From an uncultured Acetatifactor sp. (GTDB lineage: Bacteria > Bacillota > Clostridia > Lachnospirales > Lachnospiraceae): a stretch of DNA of 64,000 bases. Positions 1-9,540 of this stretch are shown one piece after another (positions within the stretch are counted from its first letter, which is position 1; each line of letters starts with the position of its first letter). Position numbers and translations under genes: made by a program. The DNA lies in contig CANQBS010000002.1 of the NCBI GenBank assembly GCA_947589075.1, positions 37,656-101,655 of the forward strand. The letters run 5' to 3'. The notes beneath the pieces are model-generated. The model was not told the origin of the DNA and ran no database searches. It saw only the letters and a program-made list of their open reading frames with translations.

Positions 1-1
1 C

Positions 2-490
2 ATCAGCAGGAAATATCAGGTCAGCGCCGATGTTTACAGGAAGAATGATTTCCACATCCATATACCGGAGGGGGCGGTGCCGAAGGACGGTCCCAGCGCA
101 GGCATCACGATGGCGACAGCTCTGCTTTCCGCCGTGACGGGCATTCCGGTCCGTGCCGATGTGGCCATGACCGGGGAGATCACCCTGCGGGGCAGAGTTC
201 TTCCCATCGGAGGGCTGAAGGAGAAGCTTCTGGCAGCAAAGACCGCCGGCATGAAAAAAGTGCTGGTGCCGGAGGAAAACCACAAGGATGTGGAGGAAAT
301 ATCCCGGGAGATCAAAAGCGGCATGGAGATCGTGTTCGTACAGAACATGAACCAGGTGCTGGAACACGCCCTGACCAGGCAGCCCCAGGAGGAGCAGCCC
401 CGCAAGAAGACGAAAGAAAAGTCCCGGGAGGAGCGGCCCCGCAAAAAGGCGGAGGAAAAGTCCAAGTCCCCGGAGACGCCCCAGTGGTAA
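2..490 (+). CDS. lon: Lon protease, C-terminal part (5' truncated by window edge)
   Basis: Open from window start; [20 protein letters not shown]...[27 protein letters not shown] is the Lon Ser-Lys proteolytic domain; charged repetitive C-tail. Confidence 0.95.
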   Translation: MSRKYQVSADVYRKNDFHIHIPEGAVPKDGPSAGITMATALLSAVTGIPVRADVAMTGEITLRGRVLPIGGLKEKLLAAKTAGMKKVLVPEENHKDVEEISREIKSGMEIVFVQNMNQVLEHALTRQPQEEQPRKKTKEKSREERPRKKAEEKSKSPETPQW

Positions 491-539
491 CAAGCCCGGG
501 CAGAAAGCAAAAAAATAAAAAGGAGTTACAGGAATCGTT

Positions 540-1169
540 ATGGTGATTAAACAGGTAAGCCTTGAGACAGTGTGCGGCGTTACAAGCAGATTCCCGGATT
601 CGCCCTATCCGGAGGTGGCCTTTGCCGGAAAGAGCAACGTGGGGAAATCTTCTCTGATCAACGCTCTGATGAACCGGAAATCCCTGGCGCGCACCAGCGC
701 CCAGCCGGGCAAGACCCAGACCATTAATTTCTACAATATCAACAACGAAATTTATTTTGTAGATCTTCCGGGCTATGGTTATGCGAGGGCCAACCAGGAA
801 GTAAAGGCTCAGTGGGGAAAGATGGTGGAGAGATATCTTCATCAATCTCAGATGCTGCAGGCTGTTTTCCTCCTGATCGATATTCGCCATGAGCCCTCCG
901 GAAATGATAAGATCATGTATAACTGGATCGTGGAGCAGGGCTTCCATCCCATTATCATTGCCACCAAGCTGGACAAGATCAACAGAAGCCAGATCCAGAA
1001 GCAGGTGAAGCTCATTAAAACGACCCTGCAGGCAGAACCGGATACGGTGGTCATTCCCTTTTCCGCCCTGAGCAAGCAGGGAAGGGATGAGATATATGCC
1101 CTGTTGGATCGCCTGCTGGAGGATGTCCGGGCTGAAGAAGGAAAGCAGCCGGAAGAGGTGAAAGATTGA
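540..1169 (+). CDS. engB: Ribosome biogenesis GTP-binding protein YihA/YsxC (EngB)
   Basis: FAGKSNVGKSSLINALMNRK, DLPGYGYA and TKLDK G motifs; directly downstream of lon. Confidence 0.93.
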   Translation: MVIKQVSLETVCGVTSRFPDSPYPEVAFAGKSNVGKSSLINALMNRKSLARTSAQPGKTQTINFYNINNEIYFVDLPGYGYARANQEVKAQWGKMVERYLHQSQMLQAVFLLIDIRHEPSGNDKIMYNWIVEQGFHPIIIATKLDKINRSQIQKQVKLIKTTLQAEPDTVVIPFSALSKQGRDEIYALLDRLLEDVRAEEGKQPEEVKD

Positions 1170-1238
1170 AAATAGCCATAAGGTTATCCTCAATCTTCAA
1201 ATCAAACGTCGCCTGATCGACGACAGAATGCGTGGAAT

Positions 1239-2429
1239 ATGGATTCATCAATGAAAAAATATTGGAAAGCGGCTGTAAATCTGGGAATTGCGGCAGCGGC
1301 GCTGGTGCTTGTCATCTGGGGACTGCCAAAACTGTTGTTTTTCTTCCTGCCCTTTGTGATCGGCTGGATCATTGCGTGGATCGCGGGTCCCTTCGTGCGG
1401 TTCTTTGAGGAAAAGGTGAAGATCCGCAGGAAGATCGGAAGCGCCGTGGTGATCATAGTGGTAATCGGTCTGGTGGTTCTTGTTTTGTACCTGATCGGAG
1501 CCAAGCTGGTGAATGAACTGGTGGATTTTATCAATGAGCTGCCGGAGCTCTGGCAGAGCACGGAGAAGGATTTTCAGGAAATCGGACAGAATCTTGGCAG
1601 CCTGTATGAGAAGCTGCCTGAGAGCATTCAGGAATCCTTAAGCAGCTTCACGGAGCGGGCAAACCAGTATGCAGGGGAACTGTTAAGCCAGATCGGCAAT
1701 CCCGCCATCACGGGGGTGGGAAACTTTGCAAAACAGCTGCCGACGATCATTATCGGCGTGATCATGTGTCTGCTGTCCTCCTATTTTTTTGTGGCGGACA
1801 GAGGTCTGGTCAATGAATGGTTCAGGGCGCATACGCCCCAGTCTCTGCAGCACAAATACCGTCTCATGCGCAAAAGCCTTGTATATTCCGTAGGCGGCTA
1901 CTTTAGGGCGCAGCTTAAGATCGAAGTCTGGATGTATATTCTGCTGGTGATCGGTCTGAGCATCCTGAAGGTAAATTATACCCTGCTGATCGCCCTGGGC
2001 ATTGCCATTATGGATTTTCTTCCCTTTTTTGGCACGGGCACCATCATGGTTCCCTGGGCCATTGTCAAGATCCTGAGCGCTGATTATCAGATGGCCATCG
2101 GCCTGCTGATCATCTGGGGAGTAGGGCAGCTTGCGAGGCAGATCATCCAGCCCAAAATTGTTGGGGATTCTGTGGGAGTTCCCCCCATTCCCACCCTGTT
2201 TCTCTTATTTATCGGATATCGCCTGGGGGGCGTGCTGGGCATGATCGCGGCGGTTCCTCTGGGTCTGATCCTGTATTCCATGTATGAAGAGGGAGCTTTT
2301 GATACGACGAAAAACAGCCTGAAGATCCTGGTGACGGGAATCAATCATTTCAGAGAGATCAAGGCGGAAGATATGCAGGAAATCCTTCAACAAGAAGATC
2401 ATAAAGAAAAAGATCATAAGGAAAAATAA
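1239..2429 (+). CDS. AI-2E family transporter (YtvI-like membrane protein)
   Basis: Multiple TM segments; C-terminal IIQPKIVGDSVGVPPIPTLFLLFIGYRLGGVLGMIAAVPLG typical of the family. Confidence 0.85.
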   Translation: MDSSMKKYWKAAVNLGIAAAALVLVIWGLPKLLFFFLPFVIGWIIAWIAGPFVRFFEEKVKIRRKIGSAVVIIVVIGLVVLVLYLIGAKLVNELVDFINELPELWQSTEKDFQEIGQNLGSLYEKLPESIQESLSSFTERANQYAGELLSQIGNPAITGVGNFAKQLPTIIIGVIMCLLSSYFFVADRGLVNEWFRAHTPQSLQHKYRLMRKSLVYSVGGYFRAQLKIEVWMYILLVIGLSILKVNYTLLIALGIAIMDFLPFFGTGTIMVPWAIVKILSADYQMAIGLLIIWGVGQLARQIIQPKIVGDSVGVPPIPTLFLLFIGYRLGGVLGMIAAVPLGLILYSMYEEGAFDTTKNSLKILVTGINHFREIKAEDMQEILQQEDHKEKDHKEK

Positions 2430-2461
2430 ATCAGGGGAAAACCTGTGATATGTGAGGAAAT

Positions 2462-3199
2462 ATGAGAAACATCAGGATGTTGATTCAATACGAGGGAACC
2501 AGATACCAGGGCTGGCAGAGGCAGGAAACCTCTGACAACACCATTCAGGGAAAGCTGGAGAAGCTTTTGAGCCAGATGTGCGAGGAGCCCATCGAGGTGA
2601 CAGGAAGCGGGCGCACGGATGCCGGCGTCCATGCGAAGGGACAGGTGGCGAATTTCCATACAAACTCCGATCTGTCCACAAAGGAGATGCTGGCTTACTG
2701 CAATCGGTATCTTCCGGAGGACATTGCGGTGCTGGAACTTACGGAAGTGTCGGAACGCTTTCACAGCCGTCTGAACGCCAGGGAAAAGTGTTATTGCTAT
2801 CAGGTGGTCAACAGTGAGGTGCAGGATGTTTTCCGGCGCAAATATGCGCTCTGGGTACCGGAAAAGCTGGATGTGGAGGCCATGCGCAAGGCAGCGGCGT
2901 ACTTCTGCGGAGAGCACGATTTCAGGGGATTTACCTCGAATAAGCGGACGAAAAAATCCACTGTCCGCCGGATTGACGAGCTTGTCATCGATCAAAAGGA
3001 CAATCTGCTTCTGTTCCGTTTCAGGGGAAATGGTTTCCTGTATCATATGGTCCGCGTTATCATGGGTACCCTTTTAGAGGTGGGAAGAGGGGAGCGGAGT
3101 CCGGAAAGCATGGAAGCCCTGCTGAAATCCGGGAAGCGGGAGCTGGCGGGTCCCCTGGTTCCTGCCAAAGGGCTGACGCTGATGGAAGTACATTATTGA
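2462..3199 (+). CDS. truA: tRNA pseudouridine(38-40) synthase TruA
   Basis: YEGTRYQGWQRQ, GSGRTDAGVHAKGQVANF and GNGFLYHMVRVIMGTLLEVG motifs. Confidence 0.95.
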   Translation: MRNIRMLIQYEGTRYQGWQRQETSDNTIQGKLEKLLSQMCEEPIEVTGSGRTDAGVHAKGQVANFHTNSDLSTKEMLAYCNRYLPEDIAVLELTEVSERFHSRLNAREKCYCYQVVNSEVQDVFRRKYALWVPEKLDVEAMRKAAAYFCGEHDFRGFTSNKRTKKSTVRRIDELVIDQKDNLLLFRFRGNGFLYHMVRVIMGTLLEVGRGERSPESMEALLKSGKRELAGPLVPAKGLTLMEVHY

Positions 3200-3202
3200 T
3201 GA

Positions 3203-3250
3203 GAACACACATAACATCGAGGCTGCAGGCAGATGTTATGTGTGTTTTTT
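3203..3250 (+). terminator. Rho-independent terminator after truA
   Basis: AACACACATAACATC / GATGTTATGTGTGTT perfect stem followed by TTTTTT. Confidence 0.85.
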
Positions 3251-3486
3251 GGCTTTTTTTCCGGACAATTGAAACATTTGCCGCTAAAAAACGGACTATA
3301 TATGAAAGAGAATAAAAAAAGTAAAAAATTGATGCAATTTTGAAACAAGTGGAGATTAGAATATAAAAATAAGAGGATGAATGGGACATGGAGCCTGAAA
3401 TATGAAGCGTGGGGTGTGAAGTGCGGAGCTTTGGGATCTGTCATCCTCGGGGGCAGGGGAAGTAAGGCGGGAAGGAGAGTATAAAT

Positions 3487-4182
3487 ATGAAGAATATTCT
3501 GGTGTATAATAACAACACGGGAATTGCAGAGGTTATGAGCCCATTGTTTGCGGGGGAAGGGTTTCATATGTCCGTTGCAGGGGATTACAATGAGATGCTG
3601 GACGCGCTGCAGGAGCAGGATGTGCATCTGCTGATCACGGATGTAAAGCTTCGGCAGAAGGGATTTGCAAATGGGATCGAACTGATCGCCGACATCAGAA
3701 AAAAAAGCAGCGTGCCGATCCTTGTGATATCGGCGGATGGAAAGGAAAGCTCAAAGATCATGGCTCTGAATGCCGGAGCGGATGATTACATTGTTTTGGG
3801 CTGCAATCCCCTGGAAATCCTGGCCAGGGTGAAGTCTCAGCTGAGACGGTATACCCAGCTGGTGAATATGTGCGCCAATATTGACAGGATCTATCAGGTG
3901 GGAGAGCTGGTGATCGATGATATTCACAGGAAGGTATCCGTGGACGGCAGGGAAGTGAAGCTGACTCCCATTGAGTACAAGATCTTAAGGCTGCTGGTGC
4001 AGGAAAGGGGAAGGGTGCTTTCCATCACCCAGATATATGAATCCATCTGGCACATGCAGGCCATCGGCGCGGATAATACCATAGCGGTACATATCCGTCA
4101 CATCCGTGAGAAGATCGAGCGCAACCCCAAAGAGCCCAGGTATCTTAAGGTGGTGTGGGGAACCGGTTATAAGGTTGGATGA
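3487..4182 (+). CDS. OmpR-family response regulator with atypical receiver
   Basis: Receiver domain (LLITDVKL...) plus winged-helix DNA-binding domain (LTPIEYKILRLLVQERGRVLSITQIYESIW...VHIRHIREKIE). Confidence 0.9.
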   Translation: MKNILVYNNNTGIAEVMSPLFAGEGFHMSVAGDYNEMLDALQEQDVHLLITDVKLRQKGFANGIELIADIRKKSSVPILVISADGKESSKIMALNAGADDYIVLGCNPLEILARVKSQLRRYTQLVNMCANIDRIYQVGELVIDDIHRKVSVDGREVKLTPIEYKILRLLVQERGRVLSITQIYESIWHMQAIGADNTIAVHIRHIREKIERNPKEPRYLKVVWGTGYKVG

Positions 4183-4248
4183 AGATTGACATTTTATGCC
4201 GAAAGGGGTATTGTATAGATATGTAGATCAAAACAGGAGATATCGGAC

Positions 4249-5112
4249 ATGGAAAATGACGGCGCTCTGAAAAGACGGGGGCTCAGCGGCAGTACCCTGA
4301 AGCTGGCGGCAATAACGGCAATGCTGATCGATCATATGGGGGCGACCCTGGTGACGGCCTATCTCACCACGCCCGGGAACTGGAGCGAAGAAGGATACGC
4401 TCTGTATTATGTGATGCGAATGATCATCGGCAGGACGGCTTTTCCGATCTTCTGTTTTCTTTTGACCCAGGGCTTTGAAAAAACCTCCAGCGTCTGGAAG
4501 TATGCTTTCAGACTGGGGGTCTTTGCTTTGATCTCAGAGATTCCCTTCAATCTTGCCATTAACGGAGCCCTTTTTGACTTTACATGGCAGAATGTTTTCT
4601 TTACCCTTTTCCTGGGGCTCCTTAGCCTGATCATCCTAAAAAAGGCGGAAGAAAGCAGCCTGAACCGGGTTTGCTCCTGGGCGTTTGGAGCTGCGGGAGT
4701 TGTCCTGTGCATGGCGGCTGCGGAACTTCTGAATACGGATTATGGCGCCTACGGCGTCCTATGCATGGTGGTGCTTTATCTGACCAGGCGCAGTCCCTGG
4801 CTGCAGCTGGTCGCCGGAACAGCGTCTCTCTGGCTGGGGGACGCCGCCATAGAGTTTGTGAAGCAGTTTGTGTTCTGTCTCCAAATCTGCCTGGAGGATG
4901 GAAGCCTGGCGAGGCTGCCTGCCCTGCTTAGTCTGGAGCTGCCGGGGCATGTGACCTTTGCCATGGGAGGCAATGAACTGTTAGCTCCCCTGGGGCTTGT
5001 ACTGGTGCCTTTTTATAACGGGAAAAGAGGACTCAGACTGAAATATTTCTTCTACTTGTTCTATCCGATCCATCTTCTTCTGCTCTATTTCCTGACGGAA
5101 GCATTGATATAA
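4249..5112 (+). CDS. TraX family protein
   Basis: LKLAAITAMLIDHMGA...RMIIGRTAFPIFCFLLTQGFEKT..., multi-TM. Confidence 0.85.
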   Translation: MENDGALKRRGLSGSTLKLAAITAMLIDHMGATLVTAYLTTPGNWSEEGYALYYVMRMIIGRTAFPIFCFLLTQGFEKTSSVWKYAFRLGVFALISEIPFNLAINGALFDFTWQNVFFTLFLGLLSLIILKKAEESSLNRVCSWAFGAAGVVLCMAAAELLNTDYGAYGVLCMVVLYLTRRSPWLQLVAGTASLWLGDAAIEFVKQFVFCLQICLEDGSLARLPALLSLELPGHVTFAMGGNELLAPLGLVLVPFYNGKRGLRLKYFFYLFYPIHLLLLYFLTEALI

Positions 5113-5139
5113 GGGACAGAGATTAGATCTGTCCCTTTT
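5111..5139 (+). terminator. Rho-independent terminator after traX-like gene
   Basis: AAGGGACAGA-gattaga-TCTGTCCCTTTT. Confidence 0.75.
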
Positions 5140-5181
5140 GATGTGTCCTTTTGAAGGGGATTTTGGGGAAAAAGATCCGCC

Positions 5182-5745
5182 CTATGGCAGGACCCCCAGG
5201 TGCTCCAGAAGAATTTCCAGCCCAATAAAGATCAAAATAACGCCGCCGGCCAGCTCCGCCCTGGACTTGTACCGCATCCCGAAGAGATTTCCTGCCTTGA
5301 CGCCCGCCATGGAGAGGGTAAAGGTGATGATGCCGATGAAGGAAACGGCCGGAAGGATGCTCACTTCCAGAAATGCAAAGGTAATGCCCGCGGCCAGGGC
5401 GTCGATGCTGGTGGCTACGGCCAGGACCAGCATATTCTTGAAATCCACGGAATCGTTGACGGAATTCTCTTCCCTGGAGAAGGATTCCCTGATCATGGAG
5501 ATGCCGATAAGAGCCAGCAGTATAAAGGCGATCCAATGGTCGATGGAAGTGATATAGCGCTGGAACTGGCTCCCCAGGAGATATCCCAGAAGGGGCATCA
5601 GCGCCTGGAACCCTCCGAACCAGAGGCCGATGATAATGGTATTTTTCAGGCTGAGCCTGCGCATGGCGAGTCCCTTGCAGACGGAAACCGCAAAGTCATC
5701 CATGGACAAACCCACCGCGATGGCAAATAAGCTGAATAGATTCAT
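5182..5745 (-). CDS. mntP: Manganese efflux pump MntP family
   Basis: [22 protein letters not shown]...[16 protein letters not shown], six-TM protein. Confidence 0.88.
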   Translation of the reverse strand: MNLFSLFAIAVGLSMDDFAVSVCKGLAMRRLSLKNTIIIGLWFGGFQALMPLLGYLLGSQFQRYITSIDHWIAFILLALIGISMIRESFSREENSVNDSVDFKNMLVLAVATSIDALAAGITFAFLEVSILPAVSFIGIITFTLSMAGVKAGNLFGMRYKSRAELAGGVILIFIGLEILLEHLGVLP

Positions 5746-5906
5746 GATTTATCCTGTCAGTGTAATAGAGTTTCAGGTCATCTTCCCAAAGGGAAAAGTA
5801 TTTTAATAGTATTTTGCCGCACCTATGGATCCATAGGTGCGGCAATCTGTTTTGTGCGCTGCGCAGTCAGCTCATGTGAACCGTCCTCTGCAGAGTTCCC
5901 TTCCCG

Positions 5907-6122
5907 TCAGCCTACAACTGTTACGTTGGTAGCACGGATCTTGCTGGGATTCTGGGGATCGCACTCGGTATCAAAGGTAACCTTCTGGCCCTCTTCCAGA
6001 GACTTGAAGCCCTGAGCATTGATCGCAGAAAAATGAACAAATACTTCAGTTCCGTTTGCCTCGTTGGTGATGAAGCCGTAACCCTTCTGTGCGTTAAACC
6101 ATTTGACAGTACCGTGATTCAT
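5907..6122 (-). CDS. Cold-shock protein (CspA family)
   Basis: [50 protein letters not shown] with RNP1/RNP2; RBS upstream of ATG at 6122. Confidence 0.95.
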   Translation of the reverse strand: MNHGTVKWFNAQKGYGFITNEANGTEVFVHFSAINAQGFKSLEEGQKVTFDTECDPQNPSKIRATNVTVVG

Positions 6123-6330
6123 AACCTTACCTCCTTTAAAAATGGGGCATACGCCCATGTATTGTGAGTGCACAAACCGCCGCACGATATTTTATTTGTG
6201 TGTAGCAGTGGATAGGACCCTTATTCCCACCTGATACCAAAAACTCACATAACTTGTAAAACATCATTAAAAGTAACAATGACTTACAAAGATATGTGAG
6301 TTCAATGACTTTCATTGAGAATACATGTTA

Positions 6331-6360
6331 AGTATAGCATCAGTTGTTACAAAATGTCAA
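6331..6360 (-). promoter_or_regulatory. Sigma-A-type promoter for csp gene
   Basis: Minus strand TTGACA-N18-TATACT; implies a ~200-nt 5' UTR. Confidence 0.65.
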
Positions 6361-6410
6361 TGAATTTTTTAACATTTTTAAAAATTTTTTTGGGAACTTT
6401 TTGGACAAAT

Positions 6411-6944
6411 TCATTCAAAATCGTCATCTTCCTCTATGGGCTGCCAGGCCCTGCCGAATTCCACATCGCGGAAGAGGGCTGCCAGACCGGTGATCTGTTT
6501 CAGGCGCAGAATTTCATCCTTGTCCATGCCGAGATGCTTGGAGATCCAGGCGTCGGAACGTCCCAGTTCATGCAGCTCCTTAATGATGTTGCTCATGAGA
6601 TCCACATTATGGGAGCCTCTTGCCCGGTTATGGCGGATGGTGCTTGCCATACGGCAGTCCAGGGATTTGTTGATCACGGATACGGGAAGTTTTCCTTCTT
6701 CCCGATCGTAGATGTCCTGGTGCTCCAGCATCACCCGGTATCTGTGAAAGCCGTCCACGATGACGTATACATCCCTGGATCTGTCGTAATAGCAGACAAT
6801 GGGCATGGTATAACCATCCTCCTTTATGCTTTCGTACAAAAGACTCAGCTCGGGAGGCGCCACGGAATTGGGGTTATAGGTATTGGGCTCTATCTTTTCA
6901 ATGGGAACTGAAATAATATTGTAAACAGGGCTGCTATATGACAT
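6411..6944 (-). CDS. IbrB-like ParB/Srx-domain protein
   Basis: ISVPIEKIEPNTYNPNSV...IVDGFHRYRVM ParB-like core; 3' end of upstream IbrA-like ORF overlaps its start. Confidence 0.8.
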   Translation of the reverse strand: MSYSSPVYNIISVPIEKIEPNTYNPNSVAPPELSLLYESIKEDGYTMPIVCYYDRSRDVYVIVDGFHRYRVMLEHQDIYDREEGKLPVSVINKSLDCRMASTIRHNRARGSHNVDLMSNIIKELHELGRSDAWISKHLGMDKDEILRLKQITGLAALFRDVEFGRAWQPIEEDDDFE

Positions 6945-8247
6945 TCTTATATTTCTCCTTCAGAATATTGACATTCTGTTGCTGCTGCCTGGTGAGACCG
7001 AATCCCATGAAACGGCAGATATGGTCATTTTTCAGGATGCAGTAGCACATCCGTTTCCAGCTGGGCACGTCCTTGGTGGATTTGATATCGTCCGTCTGGT
7101 CAGGTATTTTGCCGATAAAAATGATCCGTGAGTTTTTCCCGATGGTATAATTGGAAACTCCGTTGCGCTGGATATGGTAGCCGTGATCCAGAAGCTCCTG
7201 GATGGTTTCTTCCTCCAGTCCCCCGCCGGTGGTGCGCCAAAAGCGGATGGAGGTTTTAAACTTCTGGACATAATTGTGGCGCAGCCTGGGCGGGAGAGTG
7301 TCCAGCAGAAACAGGGTGTAGGACTCCCAGCTGTGTCCCTCCGGAAGAGTGATATTTTTATAGCCCATGGCCTTGGTTTTGCCGTAAATAGCTCCGAAAT
7401 TGGCGCCGTGAACTCTTCCAACCAGTCTGGCCCAGATCTCGGGGTCGATCACGCGGTAGAGGTTCAGGCTGTCCTTGGCATAGTCGTTAAAAGGAGAAGC
7501 CACCCGCATCTGATCCGGCTGCAGACCGGCCATATAATATAAATCATAAAGCTTATTATAGTCATATTGGAATAAATAGTTGGCGTGCCATACGTCGCTC
7601 AGGGACCAGTCGTAGATGGGGGATGCGCACCATACATCCTTAAACTGCCGGGTGATCCAGCAATTATCCTTGTATCCGTATTTTTTATTGAGGATGCCGC
7701 TGTATCGCTGCAGGGATTCCTCCGCCCGGATACCCAGCAGGCAGACAGTTTTCTTCCCTCCATGGGACAGACGGTACCATCGGCCGAACTGCTTCGCCAG
7801 ATCCTCCTGGTGCATCTTATACTTGTAGGTGGTGACCGGGTTATTCTGGAGATTGACCACATAGGGATGCTTCGGCATGGGACGCACCCAAATATCTTCC
7901 TTTGTATCGTCCCAGGGATACCAGAACATCTCATAGCTGCTTAAGGCAGTGCGGGTGGCGATGGGGAGGCATACCCAATAGGGTTCCACATCCTTCTCGA
8001 TCCTTTCAAAGGTTCGCTCCACATATTCAGTTGTAACGGTGTACTGGGCTTCAAAGTCCTCGTGAAAAACGCCGATCTTCCTGTCAGGATAATTCCTTTT
8101 CTGAAATTCCAGGACCAGATTCAGAAGCAAACCGCTGTCTTTTCCGCCGGAAAAGGAGACGAAGATGTTGTCGAATTCCTGAAACAGGTAATGAAGGCGT
8201 TCCTGGAGGGCATCATAAACATTGGGAGCAAGATATCTCCGCTTCAT
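6934..8247 (-). CDS. IbrA-like phosphoadenosine phosphosulfate reductase family protein (DUF3440-type)
   Basis: FDNIFVSFSGGKDSGLLLNLVLEF PP-loop; LLGIRAEESLQRYSGI; start chosen at MKRRYLAPNV, ORF open further upstream. Confidence 0.8.
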   Translation of the reverse strand: MKRRYLAPNVYDALQERLHYLFQEFDNIFVSFSGGKDSGLLLNLVLEFQKRNYPDRKIGVFHEDFEAQYTVTTEYVERTFERIEKDVEPYWVCLPIATRTALSSYEMFWYPWDDTKEDIWVRPMPKHPYVVNLQNNPVTTYKYKMHQEDLAKQFGRWYRLSHGGKKTVCLLGIRAEESLQRYSGILNKKYGYKDNCWITRQFKDVWCASPIYDWSLSDVWHANYLFQYDYNKLYDLYYMAGLQPDQMRVASPFNDYAKDSLNLYRVIDPEIWARLVGRVHGANFGAIYGKTKAMGYKNITLPEGHSWESYTLFLLDTLPPRLRHNYVQKFKTSIRFWRTTGGGLEEETIQELLDHGYHIQRNGVSNYTIGKNSRIIFIGKIPDQTDDIKSTKDVPSWKRMCYCILKNDHICRFMGFGLTRQQQQNVNILKEKYKNVI

Positions 8248-8546
8248 TCGATCACTGCTTTCTCGATATTGTTGCGCGGTGCTTCTTTTGCAGTACCGCA
8301 TTTGTTTTAAAGGTTTATGTTTAGAGATCTGTGTTTTATATGCCTGGGGCTTATGAGTTATCCTTAAAAATTGGTAAAATATGGAAACAAGTTTTATTAT
8401 ATGGCAAAAAACGGCAAATTTCAACTTTTTTCCAGTTGAATTTATTTTCAGCCGTTGTTCCCCAAAAGCCGCTGATTTCATTGTCTTTTGTATATTTTAG
8501 GACAATATGCAGAAACTACCATCAATCAGAGCGAGGAGGTCGTTTT

Positions 8547-9230
8547 ATGATAATGGATATTCTTGTGACAGGTACGACGGTGGCAGCAGCCTATAGCGCG
8601 GGTTTTTGGATCGGAAAAGCGGACAAACGCATGATGTCAGCAGCGGGAAAAGAGGAATCTGCGGATGAAGAGGTTGAGATTTCTGCAGGCTCTGCAGGAG
8701 AGCTGGAGGAAAACAATGGGATAAAGAGGGGACGTAAAAGAAAGGAATGGGGGAACAGGCATATCCAGGAGAAACTGCAGCCGGGAACGAAAAGGATCGT
8801 GCTGGGGCGGGCCATAGGGAGTCCGGCGACAGGTGAAGTGAGTTATTTTAAAGAAGGCGGGCGCAGGGGAGCCCTGATCCATTCGGGACAGGGAAAATTG
8901 TACGCCCCTGTTTCCGGAAAGATCGTTCGGCTTTTTCCCACGGGAAACAGTATGCTCCTTCGCACCGATTACGGGGTGGAGCTTATGATTCAGGCTGGAA
9001 TCGGGACGGAGGAACTTGAAGGTTTGTATTATCGTCCCAGGGTGGTACAGAACGAATTCGTCAGCAAGGGGAAGCTTCTGCTGGAGTATGATCCGGAGGG
9101 GATCAGACGGGAGGGCTTTGACCCCTCTGTGCTGATGAGCGTGGAGGATGCTCAGGAATTCCGCGATATCACAGTTTCGGATGCTCCTCATGTAAAAAAC
9201 GGGGAAGATATCATGTGGGTGAGGCGATAA
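8547..9230 (+). CDS. PTS EIIA(Glc)-like domain protein with N-terminal hydrophobic segment
   Basis: IHSGQGKLYAPVSGKIVRLFPTGNSMLLRTDYGVELMIQAGIGTEELEG; RBS gaggaggt before ATG at 8547. Confidence 0.75.
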   Translation: MIMDILVTGTTVAAAYSAGFWIGKADKRMMSAAGKEESADEEVEISAGSAGELEENNGIKRGRKRKEWGNRHIQEKLQPGTKRIVLGRAIGSPATGEVSYFKEGGRRGALIHSGQGKLYAPVSGKIVRLFPTGNSMLLRTDYGVELMIQAGIGTEELEGLYYRPRVVQNEFVSKGKLLLEYDPEGIRREGFDPSVLMSVEDAQEFRDITVSDAPHVKNGEDIMWVRR

Positions 9231-9392
9231 AACGGGGCAGAGAATTGGGGGGCGGCACAGCAGGAAAAGCTGTACCGCTTTCCGGCAGAGGACGCGCAGC
9301 TTAGAGGCATCAGCGGCGAAGACTGCAGCGGATCTGTGGTATAGATGCCGCAAAGACAGGGCGACAGAAGCCCCAGGGTAAAGAAAAAGTCC

Positions 9393-9422
9393 TTGACAGT
9401 GGAAAGTGTTAAGGTATATAAT
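9393..9422 (+). promoter_or_regulatory. Promoter of tRNA-Pro
   Basis: TTGACA-N18-TATAAT upstream of tRNA. Confidence 0.75.
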
Positions 9423-9449
9423 ACATCAAGCGTCAAAAAGATGCGGCGT

Positions 9450-9524
9450 CGGGGTGTGGCTCAGTTTGGCTAGAGCGCCTGGTTTGGGACCAGGAGGCCG
9501 CAGGTTCGAATCCTGTCACCCCGA
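9450..9524 (+). tRNA. tRNA-Pro (anticodon UGG)
   Basis: CGGGGTG...CACCCCG acceptor stem; CCTGG-TTTGGGA-CCAGG anticodon arm; GGTTCGAATCC T-loop; CCA not encoded. Confidence 0.96.
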
Positions 9525-9540
9525 CTTGCTGAAAAAGGCT

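Noticed and set aside
4249-5112. TraX-like gene as evidence for a conjugative element
   Set aside because: No other conjugation genes nearby; TraX-like proteins are common chromosomal genes in Firmicutes
5817-5844. Perfect palindrome GCCGCACCTATGGATCCATAGGTGCGGC between mntP and csp
   Set aside because: Likely the terminator or stabilising hairpin of the csp transcript; no clean T-tract, so not listed as a confident terminator or as a novel element
6411-8247. A full Dnd phosphorothioation system
   Set aside because: Only a PAPS-reductase-fold and a ParB-like protein are present; no DndA/B/D/E or Ssp partners in the window
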